Of a stretch of DNA of 64,000 bases, positions 38,165-50,926 are shown piece by piece. The number at the start of each line of letters is the position of its first letter. The first letter of the stretch is position 1. This stretch comes from Corella eumyota (taxonomy: Eukaryota; Chordata; Ascidiacea; Phlebobranchia; Corellidae): contig OY720097.1 of assembly GCA_963082875.1 (NCBI GenBank), positions 4,906,501 through 4,970,500 of the forward strand, given 5' to 3'. The position numbers and the translations under genes were made by a program. The notes under the pieces are model-generated. The model saw only the letters and a program-made list of their open reading frames with translations, searched no databases and had not been told where the DNA came from.

Positions 38165-39208
38165 TTTTATTCTTTCTAGTCCCAATTTTGAAAGAAGATA
38201 TCTTTAGTTCCTTAGAATTTAAAAATCTGAAATTTTAGTATGTTGTTTATTATCAGATTATGTTTTCATTCTCCTATTTACAACATTTAATTATCACTAA
38301 TTACTAAAAAAGTGTTTATTTATTAAAATTTAAAGTTTGTTATTTATTTTTTAAATCTTGGTCAATTGTATATCATGATATCAGTAACTCAAAAATGAAT
38401 TAAAATTTTAATTTTTATCACTATTTACTAATTAAAGGGTGTTTCTTTATTAAAATTTAAAGGTTGTTATTAATTTTTCAAATCTTGGTCAATTGTATAT
38501 TATGATATTAGTAACTCAAAACTGAATTAAAATTTTAATTTTTAATCACTAAATACTAATTAATAAGTGTTTGTTTATTTAAATTTAAAGGTTGTTGTTA
38601 ATTTTTAAAATTTTTGTCAATTGTATATTATGATATTAGTAACTCAAAAATAAATTAAAATTTTAATTTTTGACATTAATTACTAATAAATAGGTGTTTG
38701 TTTATTTAAATTTAATGATTGTTATTAGATTTTTAAATTTTGGTCAGTTATATGTTATAATATTTATAACTTGAAAATGAAATAAAAATTAATTCTTGTT
38801 TGTTTATTATATTTAAATGCTTGTTTGTTGATTAAAAGATAAAGTCTGATATTAAGCATTAAAAATTTGGTATGATGTATTTTAAAATATAAGTAGTTCA
38901 AAATCATATTTAAAAAAGAAGTTTCAATTGTTTATCATATTTAAATGCTTGTTTATTTAATTTAAATCAAAAATCAATTTTAGGAATTTAAAATTTGGTA
39001 TAATCTATATCCTGATATAAACAACTTAAAACTGCGTTAAATATTAGTTTTTGTGTGTATAGTATATATAAATGCTTGTTTGTTTATTCGAAGATATGTA
39101 ATATTCTTAGTTAATGTTTATGCATATCTTTTTTTATTTATAAAAATTTATGTTAAAAATAATCAAATAATTTCGAACCATATTTTATTTATCAAATAAA
39201 TCTAGTTT
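38165..39208 (+). repeat. Composite repeat block C
   Basis: Third copy of the composite repeat of 21330-23545, in the same orientation: leader with TTTATTCTTTCTAG and ATATCTTTAGTTCCTTAGAA, about four ~127-bp subrepeats, the tail, and the CAAATAAATCTAG end. It lies on the other side of the satellite. Confidence 0.8.
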
Positions 39209-39665
39209 TTCATGTTATCGACAAAATTAAAGTGACTTTTCATGTTTTGGGACAAAGTTTAGTTAATTTTCATGTTAATAGTACCAACTTTAAGTTATTT
39301 TTTATATTTTAAGACAAAGTTAAGTTATTTCCAATTTAATTAGACCAATTTTGAGTTATTTTCCATTTTTTTTTAAATTAAGTTATATTTCATGTTAAAT
39401 TGGCAAATTTTAAGTTCTTTTTTATGTTAATTTGACAAAGTTTTAAGTTATTTTCCATTTTAATTGGACAAAGTTTAAAGTTATTCTCCATTTTAATTGG
39501 ACAAATTCTAAGTTATTTTTATATTAATTGGTTTTAAGTTAATTGCCATGTTAATTGGACAAAGTTTTAAGTTATTTGCCCATGTTAATTGGACCAATTT
39601 TAAGAAATTTTCATGGACAAAGTTAAGGTTTTATTTTATGTCATTGAACAAATTTTTTAATTGTA
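39209..39665 (+). repeat. Degenerate ~40-bp minisatellite
   Basis: About ten imperfect units built on TTAAGTTATTTTCCATGTTA followed by ATTGGACAAAG. They start directly at the end of composite block C. Confidence 0.7.
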
Positions 39666-41204
39666 TACATGGCAGAATAGGAGCCCGAGGTATAAGAATA
39701 ATAAATCTTTCTTTTTTTATTTCGACATTATTAAGTTAAAAAAAACTACATGTAAAATATAGTCACGATACACATATGGCAAAGAGTAAAAACATTTATA
39801 ATTTACATTGAAAAAATAATAAATGTTACTAAAGAATAAAAATGACAATACAATAAACATGTAAGAAAGCACGGATAAATGCAAAGAAAAAACAAAATGC
39901 AAAAATACATTTCACTTGAAAATAAAAAATAATTAAACATTTAATACAAGATAATAATCGAAGTAACGAAATAATTACATAAAAAGTACAAAAAATATTG
40001 CAATTTAGTATACATGGTCATTAGTACAACTACTTTGATATAAAAAATAGTTTTATGGATGAAAAAAAAAGTTAATTTGACTTGCAAAAATTATAGAAAA
40101 ATAAATAACATAAAGTATGCAAAAATTACTGTTTATATAAATATATGTCCAGTTTTATTTACAGCAGTGTTTACGTAAATTTAACTTCTATAAAGGTAAT
40201 GTCTTTGTCTGTTTGTACAGTTCATTTGGATCTGTACATTATATTGTCACAAAACCTCGGTAAAATGGTTATTGGACCCTTAAAAAAAGACTGGCCCCTC
40301 AGAAAACAAGAACCAGCCCCTTTAGAATGGGTGATTGGCTGGCCCTCAGAAAAAGCGGAGTAGTGGGTCTTTTAGCAAACGTTGTATATATGCTCTGATC
40401 TTTTTTCCTAAAAAATAATAAAGATTAAATTATTGCATACAAATATTTGAAGTGTGGTTGTAATTATTTGATTGTGTTAATGTTAAATGTACCATTTAAT
40501 TAAGATATGGTTATTTATTTGTTTTGTGACTTTTTACATTATTATACAAACTCAATGCTCATCAACCAGAATCTAAAAAATAAAAGAACAGGGTTAGTAT
40601 TTGTTTGTTGTAATCTACCCTGAGGAAAAAAATAAAAAAGGTTAGATTGAAGTTTTCTTTTCAACAAGAACTCTAAAAATAAAGAACAAATTAAAATTGG
40701 CCAAAAACAAATCCACGAGCTCTTCGTAATAGTCAACCAGCATCTAAAAATAAAAAACAGAATGTTTAAATTTGTTTTTGGTAATCTAACCTGAAAAAAA
40801 GCCTGTAAAAAAGGATTAGTTTGGTTTTAGTTTTTGAAAGGCCCCTGAAAAAAAAAATATAATTTGGTTAGTAATGCCCCTGTAAAAAAAATTAAACGAA
40901 CGGTTCAAGAGGCTCCTGTGAAGGTAAATAATAGGTTTAAAGGTAGGAAATAAGAATAGCCTGCAAAAAACAAAAGGGAGAGAAATTGGAAATTTTTGTG
41001 TTTTTTTCTGCATGTTTAATGTAGTGTTTTACTTTGTGTGCTATTTTGGACTCCGTCCACGAAATTAAATATTGCTTTATATCAAGCTCCGCCCACAAAA
41101 TTAAATAATTTATGTTGGGTTCCAACCCACTCACACACTTAGGTTTAGTACATAAATATAACAGGGCAAATAAAATACAGTGAATTTACACACATAAATA
41201 ATAT
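39666..41204. other. AT-rich region with low-complexity and degenerate repeats
   Basis: No supported gene. Degenerate direct repeats built on CAACCAGAATCTAAAAAATA and TAATCTACCCTGA occur at about 40555-40990. Short frames here are AT-rich and show no domain. Confidence 0.5.
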
Positions 41205-41965
41205 AAACCACACATAGGACTAGTTTTCTAAAATCTAGTCTTTTAAATTTTTTATATATACTTTACTTGCGCAAAACATCTAAAAAAAACCATTAAACAG
41301 TCCCGTTAAATATAATTATAAACACATAAAAACCTGAACACACTTGGGACTGTGTCAACTATACCACTTTTAATGCGCAAAATTATGAGTTGTTACCAGT
41401 CAAAATAAACAAACAGACACGTGATACTACAAACTTTTAACCCGTGAAAACTTTTAAAGCCCTTTATTATGCAGTACATATAAAAAATAGGCACGTGAAA
41501 ACCTACAGCCCTACAGACCTAAAGCCCTACAGCCCACCTTCTGTTGAGTGAGGTCCTGAGACTTTTTTTTGAATTTTGCCAAGTTGAAGTGAGGTCCTGA
41601 GACTTTTTCAGTTCTTCTTTTGCATAAAAAACACATTACACACATAAGCCTAGTTTTATAAATCTGTTCTATATACTCTATTTAGTACTTGCGCAAAACA
41701 TCTAAAAACCCATTAAACAGTCTTGTTTAATATAATTATGAACACACAGAAACCTAAACACATTGAGACTGTGTCAACTATACTACTTTTAATGCGCAAA
41801 ATTATGAGTTTTTAACTAGTCACAAATAAAAAAATGCAGACACGTGAAACTTTTAACCCGTGAAATTTAAAGCGCTCAATTATGCAGTACATAAAAAAAA
41901 TCAGGCACGCGAAAACCTACAGCCTTACAGACCTCAACTAAATAAGGTCTTGAGTTTTTTTTAGG
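41205..41965. repeat. Two-copy ~420-bp tandem duplication
   Basis: TTGCGCAAAACATCTAAAAA at about 41268 recurs about 422 bases on, near 41690. It is followed in both copies by CATTAAACAGTC, GACTGTGTCAACTATAC, TTTTAATGCGCAAAATTATG and GAAAACCTACAGCC. The copies have diverged by roughly a tenth. No coding frame spans them. Confidence 0.75.
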
Positions 41966-43200
41966 TTTGAAGTATGATCCAATCCATTCCAAAGTTGTCT
42001 TCGAGTCCTGAGTTCTTCGACTTAACTTCCCCCTTGCTAGTTGCAAGAGAGACTTATTATGATTCCATCCACTTTCCATTCCTCCAATTTCTGCCATTAC
42101 CTTTTTCCTCCATTTATTAAATCCAAATAAAATCCATTTTCTCTGCATTGAAAATATTGTTTAGAAGAGAGTGATAGACACTAAACCCTACTTAAAATTA
42201 AGTTTTTTTTGTCAATTTTATGATATGTCGAATCGTGCCAAAATTTTTTAAATTATGTCACTTTTTTAATTCTTTTAATGCCAACAACATTAAATTCCGC
42301 CAATTTACATGCCAAACACTATTAATGTATAATTGTTATTTTTGTCCTGTCAACAATTTTAAAATATGTTAATTTTTAATAACTAGTGCCAGATTTTTTA
42401 ATTTATGCGAAATGTACAGTTATTTGTATATTTAAATACCTCGTTTAACTACTTTTTGGGAGTACCTGCGCATCAACACATGTTTAATAATGTTTATAAG
42501 TTTTTAATTAAAAAAAATAAAAAATTAATATTTTATTGGTTAAGTATGATAAATTAATACCAATTTTTTTATAATTATTCCAAAATTAATTGAAAGTTAA
42601 AAAATAATTTTAAATCAATTAAATAAAAGTTACATACCTGGAACAGTGTTCAGAAAACTTGGACACAAGTCTCACAGGAGCAAGTCCAACTTCACTAAGT
42701 CTTCTAAAAAAAATTAAAATCTTCTGAAAATTAGTTTTTTTTAAATAAAATATATTTGTAATTAATTATTAACTGCTTATAATATGTCTCATTTTATACT
42801 GTTAATGATAAACTTTAAAAAAAACTTAACTATAAATAACTAATAAAAACACGTCTACCCACCTTAAAAGTCCATCTAGAAAGAACTAAAATTCCGATTT
42901 CAAATCAAATTTGTCACAAAACACCAAGTCACGTGACTCTGCACGTGTTCTGTGACATGTGTGTAAGTGCACGACGTCTCTTGCAGTGGAAAGCGCTTTT
43001 CAAGCTGTCACTCGAAATGTATTTGCTTAAATATTCTAAACAACTCATTAAAACGTTAATATAACAACACAAACTAATAACCTGTTATAATATGTAAATG
43101 TTAATTTATTTTTTAAGAATTATTTGTAACAATTAACGTCTTAAATTACGACTAAGCAACTTATACGTGCGTTAACATAGCACATTACGTAACACCAGAA
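41966..43200. other. Intergenic, no recognised gene
   Basis: A - strand frame at 41876-42148 has no recognisable domain. Two CACGTG sites lie close together near 42932-42948. Otherwise I see nothing specific. Confidence 0.4.
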
Positions 43201-43470
43201 TTTTCAGATTATGATGCAACTTCGTGTTTTAAAGGAATTTCTCGGGGAGACGCACCAATTAAGACGTCGCATTCCCCTCGCTTAATTGATAAATTACAGC
43301 TGGATTTATCTGAATATTATAACCTTATTTGGTAATAAAACATCTGTTTAGTCTGCACGTGTTAACTAATTAAAACTTGCACCCGAGACCTCGTGGTAGA
43401 GGAATTTTTCGAGGAGGCGCACTAATAATGACGTCACGTTCCTTGCGCCTTGCTTAGTGGAAAATTTTAA
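43201..43470. repeat. Diverged direct duplication, ~80-bp units
   Basis: AGGAATTTCTCGGGGAGACG at about 43233 resembles AGGAATTTTTCGAGGAGGCG at about 43400; both continue into a GCAC...GACGTC stretch. The second copy carries TGACGTCA, a CRE-type palindrome. Confidence 0.6.
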
Positions 43471-44489
43471 GTTTCTATGCTTTATAACAGACCTATGTTA
43501 AAGCAATAGTAAATTATATTATTCCCTTTTCTTAATTTTATTAAATCGAAATCCAATGTTTGTTAGTGTTCAAACACATTATTATAATTATTTTATAAAT
43601 ATTAAACTCAAAATAAGTTTTTTTTTATTTTTAATAAATATTCAACAACAAAAAATAGCAAAAATAAATTAACTAAAGGTCATGCCTGTTCCATAAAGTC
43701 CTAAACGTTTGCAGAGAAGGCACGACCGCTTTTTAATGGTAACCTGGCAATAATGTTAAAACTGCAATCCTAAAAAGAAGGTGGTTATGATTCTTAAACA
43801 AGTTGTAAATTACATAACATGTACGTAGTTCATTAAAATAGTAATTTTTAAAACTTTATATGTGACGCTAAATCGAAATATGTGACGCTAAATCGCTGTT
43901 AGATATTATTTATAGCAGAAAACGTCATATTTATATTTCAGAGTGTTGTTAATCAGTGACCACATGCACTCATGACAAGAAGAACAACAAGCACGTGGTT
44001 TGTAACATATTTGGATCAGTGAATAAATATTTTACGGTATGACGCATTGGAGGCGTTTAGTGAGCGTATAGGTGAATGGTTTAAGTGTCTTAAAATTAAG
44101 AGTGTTAACTCAAATAGGGTTTGCTTTGCGGTTTCGTTAAAAAAAACAAATGCTGTTATTTAACTTAGAATATAAAAATACACTTGTTTTTTTCTAATAA
44201 TTCATGTCTTTTAAGTTTACTTGTTGCTAACCCATAAATATTATGTTAGAACCATTTTAGAGATATAAACAAATAAATGCGTAAACTGTAAAAGTTGTCC
44301 CACTTTTCAATAAAAAGAAATCAAAACTATTACTCACGGAATAAGGTTTTAAGTCAATAACAATTTTCGTTTTTCTGCATCACCTTTAGTTAAAATTATT
44401 TGTTTTTTTGGCATTGTATTTCATTGAAAAAGATTGCTACTGTGACATTTTTGAGATATATGTATGCATCATGCTTAATGATAAATAAT
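43471..44489. other. Intergenic, AT-rich
   Basis: No gene seen. A short TATGTGACGCTAAATCG is doubled in tandem near 43860-43893. Confidence 0.4.
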
Positions 44490-44580
44490 GTGACTCTGGG
44501 GCAGCTCAAACCCGACGCCTTTAAACTGGTAGTCTTCTGGACAGTATACCGTACTGCCGGATAATCATATTCACATGTAG
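44490..44580 (-). repeat. Possible tRNA-derived SINE head
   Basis: On the - strand a box A-like CGGCAGTACGGTA is followed about 36 bases later by a box B-like GGGTTTGAGCTGCC. This could be the head of an old SINE. No complete tRNA fold is evident and the match is weak. Confidence 0.3.
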
Positions 44581-45609
44581 CTCAACGCTTATAAAAGTGG
44601 TTTCTTAGTGCCACCTAATGACATTTATAATTTTAGCACCTTTAACAGCATAGTACTTATTCTCTTATGGATAAAGTAATTACATATTGACAATTTTTAA
44701 TTGGTAATAATAATGTAAAATACTAGTAATACGCTTTAATTTATCTTTATCTAAACAAACAAAAATTAAAAATTACCAAAAATAATTAAGTAGAAGAGAT
44801 TTAAATTTTAGGTATTTTTCTGCTAAATATATATATTTACAGTTTTTTAGTTATATTATTCTACTGCATACTTTTTCAGTTTTTAATACGCTTGATTTTA
44901 TTAAATTAAGCAATATTGACTCAACGAACACAATCAACATTATAATATGGTCGGTTTGTATATAATTGACTTTTTTAAAAATGGCAAGCCTGTTAATAAG
45001 CTTTTGGCACAACACTACATAGAATTATTAAAATTCTTCTTCATCAATAACACTTAAACGAGGGAAGTATTAATAGTGAATGTGGTTTAATATTGGTTAA
45101 ACAAAATTACTCTTCTTTTATTTTCATATAATAAAATCGCAGGAAATTGTCAGTTGAGCCGATTTTTTTTTAATTTAGCGTATATTATTACCTGAGAGAT
45201 ATTGCAGAGATACTGCATTATCGAACATAGGACCATCAGCTCTTTATACAACAAATAAGTAATAACGGCAAAACTTAATTAAAACCTAGACCAAGCGTTA
45301 TACACCCAAAAAACATTTTTAATGATCAACACCTCCGAAGCGTTTAAAAAAGTATTTAACTTTAAAAAATAGATTTTAGCAAATTTATTTGAAAGACAGA
45401 CCTAATCAACCGACTTATACATTTTCTATATATACAAATAAAGCAAACAATTTCAAATATTTGTGGTTTTAATATTAAAATAAAATTAAGACTTTGGACT
45501 AATACCTTTTACTTTGCTTTATAATATTGACTTAAGGTTTTAACGTTGCAATACAGTTACGACCTTTATTATAATCAGCAAAAATTGCGCCATTTTAACA
45601 AGTTTATCA
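44581..45609. other. Intergenic, AT-rich
   Basis: No gene or strong repeat recognised. Confidence 0.4.
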
Positions 45610-45739
45610 TCAGCAGTAAACACTTTGTCTCGACTTGATTTTATATAACGCTTTGGTTAGTTAATCATTAAACTTCAGCAGTAAACACTTTGTCTCGACT
45701 TGATTTTATATAACGCTTTGGTTAGTTAATCATTAAACT
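45610..45739 (+). repeat. Perfect-looking 65-bp tandem duplication upstream of the copper transporter
   Basis: TCAGCAGTAAACACTTTGTC at 45610 recurs at 45675, and the two 65-bp units read the same throughout. It ends 195 bases before the copper-transporter ATG. Confidence 0.9.
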
Positions 45740-45933
45740 TACAATAATAGCGAAGCGAAGCCTACTAAACTGTTATACAACAAAGTAAGACAATGACAAG
45801 CAGATATAGCCAAAAAATAGTTTATTAGTTGGTAAATTTCTATATCTTTGGTAAATATTAAATTTTTGATATTAGATTGTTTACCTTACTTAAAAAATCT
45901 AGTTGTGTAAGTTAACTTATATTAGAAAACAAT

Positions 45934-47498
45934 ATGAATCACGGAGATCACGGAGACCATGAAATGGGTGGCATGACAACAGCAATGGATCATGGAGACC
46001 ACGAAATGAGTGGCCATGAAATGTCAATGACCATGTTTTTTAATTTAATGATGCCATTTACTGTGGTGTTTAAAGGATGGGAAGTAACGGATAGCGCAAG
46101 TAATTGTCTTTCACACTTTTTAAAGATAAAACGTTCTCAAATTTCGTCTGTAATAACTTCGTGTAACCATATATAAGAGTTAATAAGATGATAGTAACAT
46201 GTACCACAGCGAATATTTGTTTTTAGCGTTAATTGGATCTTGTTTTGGTGTTTTCGGAATGGCAATCATGTACGAACTGCTGAAAAACTTGCGACAAGTT
46301 TGGAAAGTAAAGTTTGAAAGGCGAGCTATTCAGGTAATTTCTAAATTAAACAATTTTGATTTAATAAAGAAATATTGTACTTAAAACAGAATTGACAATG
46401 TCTATCAATAAAAATAACTCCACTAGGTAAGTAGTTTTGAGTATTATTTTAGTTAATTTAAATAATAAAAAAGATTAAATGAAATTTAATCTATGCGTGA
46501 TGCAAAATTTTCTAAAGCAATTACACGTCTTTACAATGCCTAAAGCAAGTTGCTTTTTTATATTATACTGAGCCGCAGAAACCGACAAATAGCTTTGTTT
46601 ATATTTTCTTTACAGGCAAGCATGGGAGATTGTTGTAGCGAGGAGGGAGACGATTTTACCTACCGCAAAAAAAATCGCCAGTACTGGATTCACCTTTTAA
46701 CACAATCCTTTCTCCATATTGCACAGGTTCATATAAAAAATACACAAGACTCCCCGCCAATATGCTCACCGTTTTTTTTTATAGGGCTTTTGTTATGAAA
46801 AAAGTTTAAATTAAAAAGTTCAAATACATTTAAATTTAAGCATTTAGCCGTTCGCGTTATAACAAACTATTACCACGATATACAGTGGTCCATAATTTTG
46901 CAACAATTTCTAATTCAAGTATCCTTATATAAACATAATATATTAATACGTATTTGTTTTTTTTTATATTTTTGTACGTAGATGTTTTTAGCCTACGTAT
47001 TAATGTTGGTTGTGATGGCATATAACGTTTGGTTGTTCGTGGCTGTTCTAGCAGGCGGTAGTGTGGGTTATTTTCTTTCAGCGTTGATATTTGAACAACC
47101 CGTTGAAAACAAACGTCTAAAGGGAAAAGACAACCACGGAATGTTTGAAACTGTAAATATTTACGTTATTTTTTTACAAATACGTTAAATTTTATAATTT
47201 TTTATGTTTAATGTATTAGTAATGATATACTTTAAATCAATTTGTTACTTTTGGATCTGCATTTTTTTGCAAATACTACATATATATATACAAAATAACC
47301 ACATACTACCACTAACAACTTAAATCTCAATTATATTAATTTTTACAATTTTAATGTTACGTTATAAACCGATATTAAACAAAAAAACTTTTAGCTTACA
47401 CATGTATTATTACCATTTTTAAATTATTTTTCATGCAGGAACATACATCTAATGGAACTACATCCAGTCAGGAATCATCAAAACATTCAAAGTTTTAA
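45934..47498 (+). CDS. CTR/SLC31-family copper transporter (5 exons)
   Basis: Spliced CDS: 45934-46099, 46227-46333, 46616-46726, 46982-47152, 47439-47498 (phases 1,0,0,0), 204 residues. The N-terminus is extracellular in this family and rich in His and Met (HGDHGDHEMGGM, then HEMSGHEMSMTM), typical copper-binding sites. The first membrane segment follows FKGWEVTDSA and runs into LIGSCFGVFGMAIMYELLK. After a cytoplasmic loop, exon 4 holds the second and third helices, with the pore motif MxxxM (M136, M140 in MLVVMAYN) and the helix-packing GxxxG (G153, G157 in GGSVGYFL). CTR proteins act as trimers that import Cu(I) at the plasma membrane or release it from endosomes. The short exon 5 encodes a polar tail rich in Ser and Thr. 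Exon 2 starts at the TTTTTAG acceptor, the only one that keeps frame with exon 1. An AATAAA lies at 47587-47592. Confidence 0.93.
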
Positions 47499-47586
47499 CT
47501 CTTCTTTCTTTTAACTGCATTATCTTTACTTAAACTTTTTAAGTTTTACATTAATTATAATTAATAATTAGCAATTTCTGTAAAAA

Positions 47587-47592
47587 ATAAAG
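47587..47592 (+). terminator. Polyadenylation signal AATAAA
   Basis: Hexamer 89 bases after the copper-transporter stop. Confidence 0.55.
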
Positions 47593-48394
47593 CTTAAATT
47601 TTATTAATTTTAATTTAGCATTATTGGTTTTGGACAAACCAAATGCATACTAATATTTTTTTTCTATGTAGATATTAAAATCAACTGTCCAAAATTTAAT
47701 GAATGGTAGTCAGAATAAAGTTAATTAAATTAAAGAGTTTTTACAGAATAGAACTTATTAAAGATCAACGAAACTAATAAAATAAAAAATAGGAAAAAAT
47801 ACAGAATCGAAAAACAAGAATAAAAAAATTTATTTGAAATTTAAAAGTTTTATCTAAATATTAATCCCTTAGCTATTTTAAGAAAAGTTAAAAATCTAAT
47901 AAAACGTACTTTTATTAATCATATTTTAACCTCTTGCCTAATACCTCGTTTCTATCTAATTTTAAAAAGGCATGAGACAAGTGTTGATAACTAAATACTT
48001 GGTTATTATTGGCACAATTGGTTGAAATATCAGTTTAATAAAAAATAACATAAAAATCACAAGTTGAGCTGCGCAATATTTGGTATGTTGTGACCATATA
48101 AAAAATAGCAATTAGATTTATCACCCTACCGACCTAGATTTATCACCCTACCGACCGGGTTTAAGTACTTAGTAGTATTGCTTTAATGTTACATGAATAT
48201 TAATAATTGATCTTCGAGTAAATAGAATTAATGTATACGTTTGTAATTACCATAGGTTTGTTTTTGTTACTTTCGATTAAGTTATACAACTTGTGCAACT
48301 AAATATTTTGATCACACTATAGTTAGTTAGTAAATGTAGTGGATATACTTTACAGTTGGTAAATATTTTAATGCAATATTGTTTTTTTAAATGA
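47593..48394. other. Intergenic, AT-rich
   Basis: No gene seen. ATTTATCACCCTACCGACC is doubled in tandem at about 48116-48158. Confidence 0.4.
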
Positions 48395-48514
48395 TTGAAA
48401 ACCTTTCCTGGACCGCGCTGCATTTTCAGATGGGAATTCTGGGTCCTCTTCCGAAAGCTTTCCAGATGCAGGTTTGAGTTTTTGGACTGGGGGCGAGGGT
48501 GTGGAATTGATTGC

Positions 48515-48645
48515 TTGTGCAACCATTTCCTTTACGTGATACGGGGTGATATGAGAGATGACACATTTAAAGACGTTTTATGTTATGGGTGTGGACAATG
48601 TGAAGCTAGCCACTGCAAACAAAATATCAGCGTGGCTAATAACTG
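48515..48645 (+). pseudogene. Possible PLAC8-like exon remnant
   Basis: An open frame encodes NHFLYVIRGDMRDD, then DVLCYGCGQCEASHC. It resembles the C-terminal part of PLAC8/cornifelin domains, where an R-x-K/Y-x-I-x-G-x-x-x-DD segment is followed by a C-x-x-C pair. The upstream cysteine-rich half of such a domain is not visible, and I could not define a convincing upstream exon. It may be a last exon whose partners are lost, or chance. Base composition is less AT-rich than its surroundings, which favours former coding DNA. An LTR fossil begins about 50 bases downstream. Confidence 0.3.
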
Positions 48646-48696
48646 AAAACAAACTATACTCTGTTTTGCAATGCCTGGTGCGGAAATCACGATATC

Positions 48697-49150
48697 TGTT
48701 AGAACCTAATTAACCCAAAGATATACAGCTGTATCAGGGGTTAGCAAAGGAGCACCAGGAAGCATTAATCTTCACGAGAACACGAATAATGTGTTTATGG
48801 AGAAACTTCGAAATGTGCTGTCAATCAATTATCATTTTATATCGCGTGACACGTCACTTGTTTCCCTAATTTGAGTCATTGAATCGCCTATATATATTTA
48901 ATTTATTTTGCTTAATATTCAGTGAGATAAAGATTATGTGTTAAACCTATAGTTATCGTTGCGATTATTCGCATTGGTAATCATGTATCGCCAAGTTTAC
49001 GCCGTTTCACTAATAAAAGTGTGACTGTTAACATACAATCAAGTAGTCTAAATTAGCTAATCAATTAGTAAGGTTCAACGAAGTAGCTTAAATAAATCAA
49101 CAGCAAAAATAAACTCTGTCAATCAAACTAAAATAACAATTAACTATACA
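48697..49150 (+). repeat. LTR fossil of another gypsy-type element
   Basis: A ~454-bp TG...CA segment with a TATA-like stretch (CTATATATATTTAA) and an AATAAA, followed two bases later by TGGTGACCC, the same kind of primer-binding site as in the element at 2763. A short leader and perhaps the start of a gag-like frame (after GAGACCGAAAGGAATG) follow to about 49300. The rest of the element is absent, so it is a broken remnant. Confidence 0.45.
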
Positions 49151-49300
49151 AATGGTGACCCTACAAGAATAGCAACCCAAAAACTACATTATATAAACTC
49201 TACAAGGGGAGACCGAAAGGAATGAAAGAGCTCCCAGTGCTGGCGGGTTTCGATTTGTTTTTACTTAAAGTTTGTAAGTTAGGAGTAAATATGTTCGACA

Positions 49301-50149
49301 ACATTTTAAATGTCGATATTGTTCATGTTCTAGCAACTAAAGTATAATGAACATTGTTTAGTATTTGCTGATGTTAGCTTATCGTATTATTTTGTTATTG
49401 TGTGTTAGTTATGCTTGTGATAACACTATCATATTGTTCAAATACAAAGCAAAAGTACAACAAAATATTTAAAAGACGAAACATTTCATAACCTATTTAT
49501 GGCGCTATTTTATTCAATTAACTATTGTATTATAATAAAAGTGTCATAACTTCTTAAATACTTAATTTTTTTTAAATATAAATTAAAATGTGTTATTAAA
49601 ATTTGCATTATTTTCAAAAACTTGATTATTCTTGATTAAGATACCTTTTGTTAAGATTTTTGCCTAACTTTTAGTGAAGTCACGTAACCTGTTAATGTTC
49701 AATACCAAAACTTGTGCAATCTTTTATTTACTTTAGACATACCACGTTGTTAATTTCGAAGAGCTTTTTATAATGATTACGCGTATGTGTAAGAAGACCA
49801 AGGTTATAGGTTTAATGACCGTAATGACACCGTGTTTTAACTAAAATCCTGTGTCATGAAAAATCTTGTTTTTAAAGACTATTTTTATATGTCACGCCAT
49901 TACATTTATATGTTACTTACATCAATGAAAACTGAAAACTTATATGTGTTAAAGTTCATAGGATCGTAACTTATTTACATCATGTCTATAAATAGTCTGA
50001 TATTTACACACATGATCATGTTATATGACTAGAAAATACTCGTAAGTCGTACGAACCATAACGTAACTATGTTGACGTCGCTACACTAGGCGAAAGTTCA
50101 CAGTAAGTAAATTAGCTTTTGCTACTTCAAAAAAATATTTAAAAAAGGG
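49301..50149. other. Intergenic, AT-rich
   Basis: No gene recognised. Short stretches such as AATAAAAGTGTCATAACTT near 49540 echo the satellite monomer, suggesting decayed copies. Confidence 0.4.
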
Positions 50150-50560
50150 GCTATTAAGGCCACTGTCATTTTAACAAAACAATAATTTTTTAATTTAAAA
50201 TTTTTTTGAAAAATTTTTGTATACAAATGTAACTGACCAAAAAAAGTCACTTGACCCGTCAATACCCAACTTTTTTAAACAAATTTTTTTTACTAGATAT
50301 TTTGAGCAAATTTTTATCTTGAATATAAATATGACCAATGTGCGTTTAATAAAAAAAAGTTAATCGAATTTTTGCAATCTCGTACTTTTTTATTAAAATT
50401 GTCGTGACTTTTACAAATATTAATAATATCCTTAAATTTTAAGTTGTATAACGTTATTCAGGCATTTGTCATTTTAACAAAACACTAATTTTTCAATTTA
50501 AAATTTTTAAATTTGTTTGAAATTTTTGATTTTCGATGTCATTGGTGAGAAAAGACTTAA
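50150..50560 (+). repeat. Old diverged satellite-related copy (about 1.3 monomers)
   Basis: Landmarks of the 311-bp monomer appear in order on the + strand: CATTTTAACAAAACAATAAT, AGTCACTTGACC in place of TCACGTGACC, TTTTATCTTGAATAT, GACCAATGTGCGT, ACTTTTACAAATATTAAT, then a second CATTTTAACAAAACACTAAT. Divergence is high. The CACGTG core is lost here. Confidence 0.7.
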
Positions 50561-50926
50561 AAACGATCGGAAGTATGACTATAACATAATTTGTTGACGT
50601 TGCTACATTAGGCGAAAGTTCATGAAATATTTTTATTTGGAATGACGCAGTAGAAAAATTATCTATAAAAGCAAACGACCTTATGCCAAAATACTGTATG
50701 GAACATGAGACATGTATGTATTATCTAACTTTATGAAAAAAGTAAATTTTAACAAAAACTATTAGGCTAAGCTTTGAGCGTAAGGCTAGTTGTATAGCAA
50801 TAGTATAACAGGACTTCGTGAAGTATCAGAAACAGTTTTATTGTTTTATTAATTAAAAGGTTATTTGGAAAGACTTAAAATCTAAAGTGGTCTTTGATTG
50901 TTTGTTTTTAGATTGTAATAAGTAAA

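Noticed and set aside
40145-40363. 72-codon + frame in the intergenic region
   Set aside because: Low-complexity neighbourhood, no domain, no splice or poly(A) context.
41876-42148. 90-codon - strand frame
   Set aside because: No domain recognised; it overlaps the second unit of a degenerate duplication.
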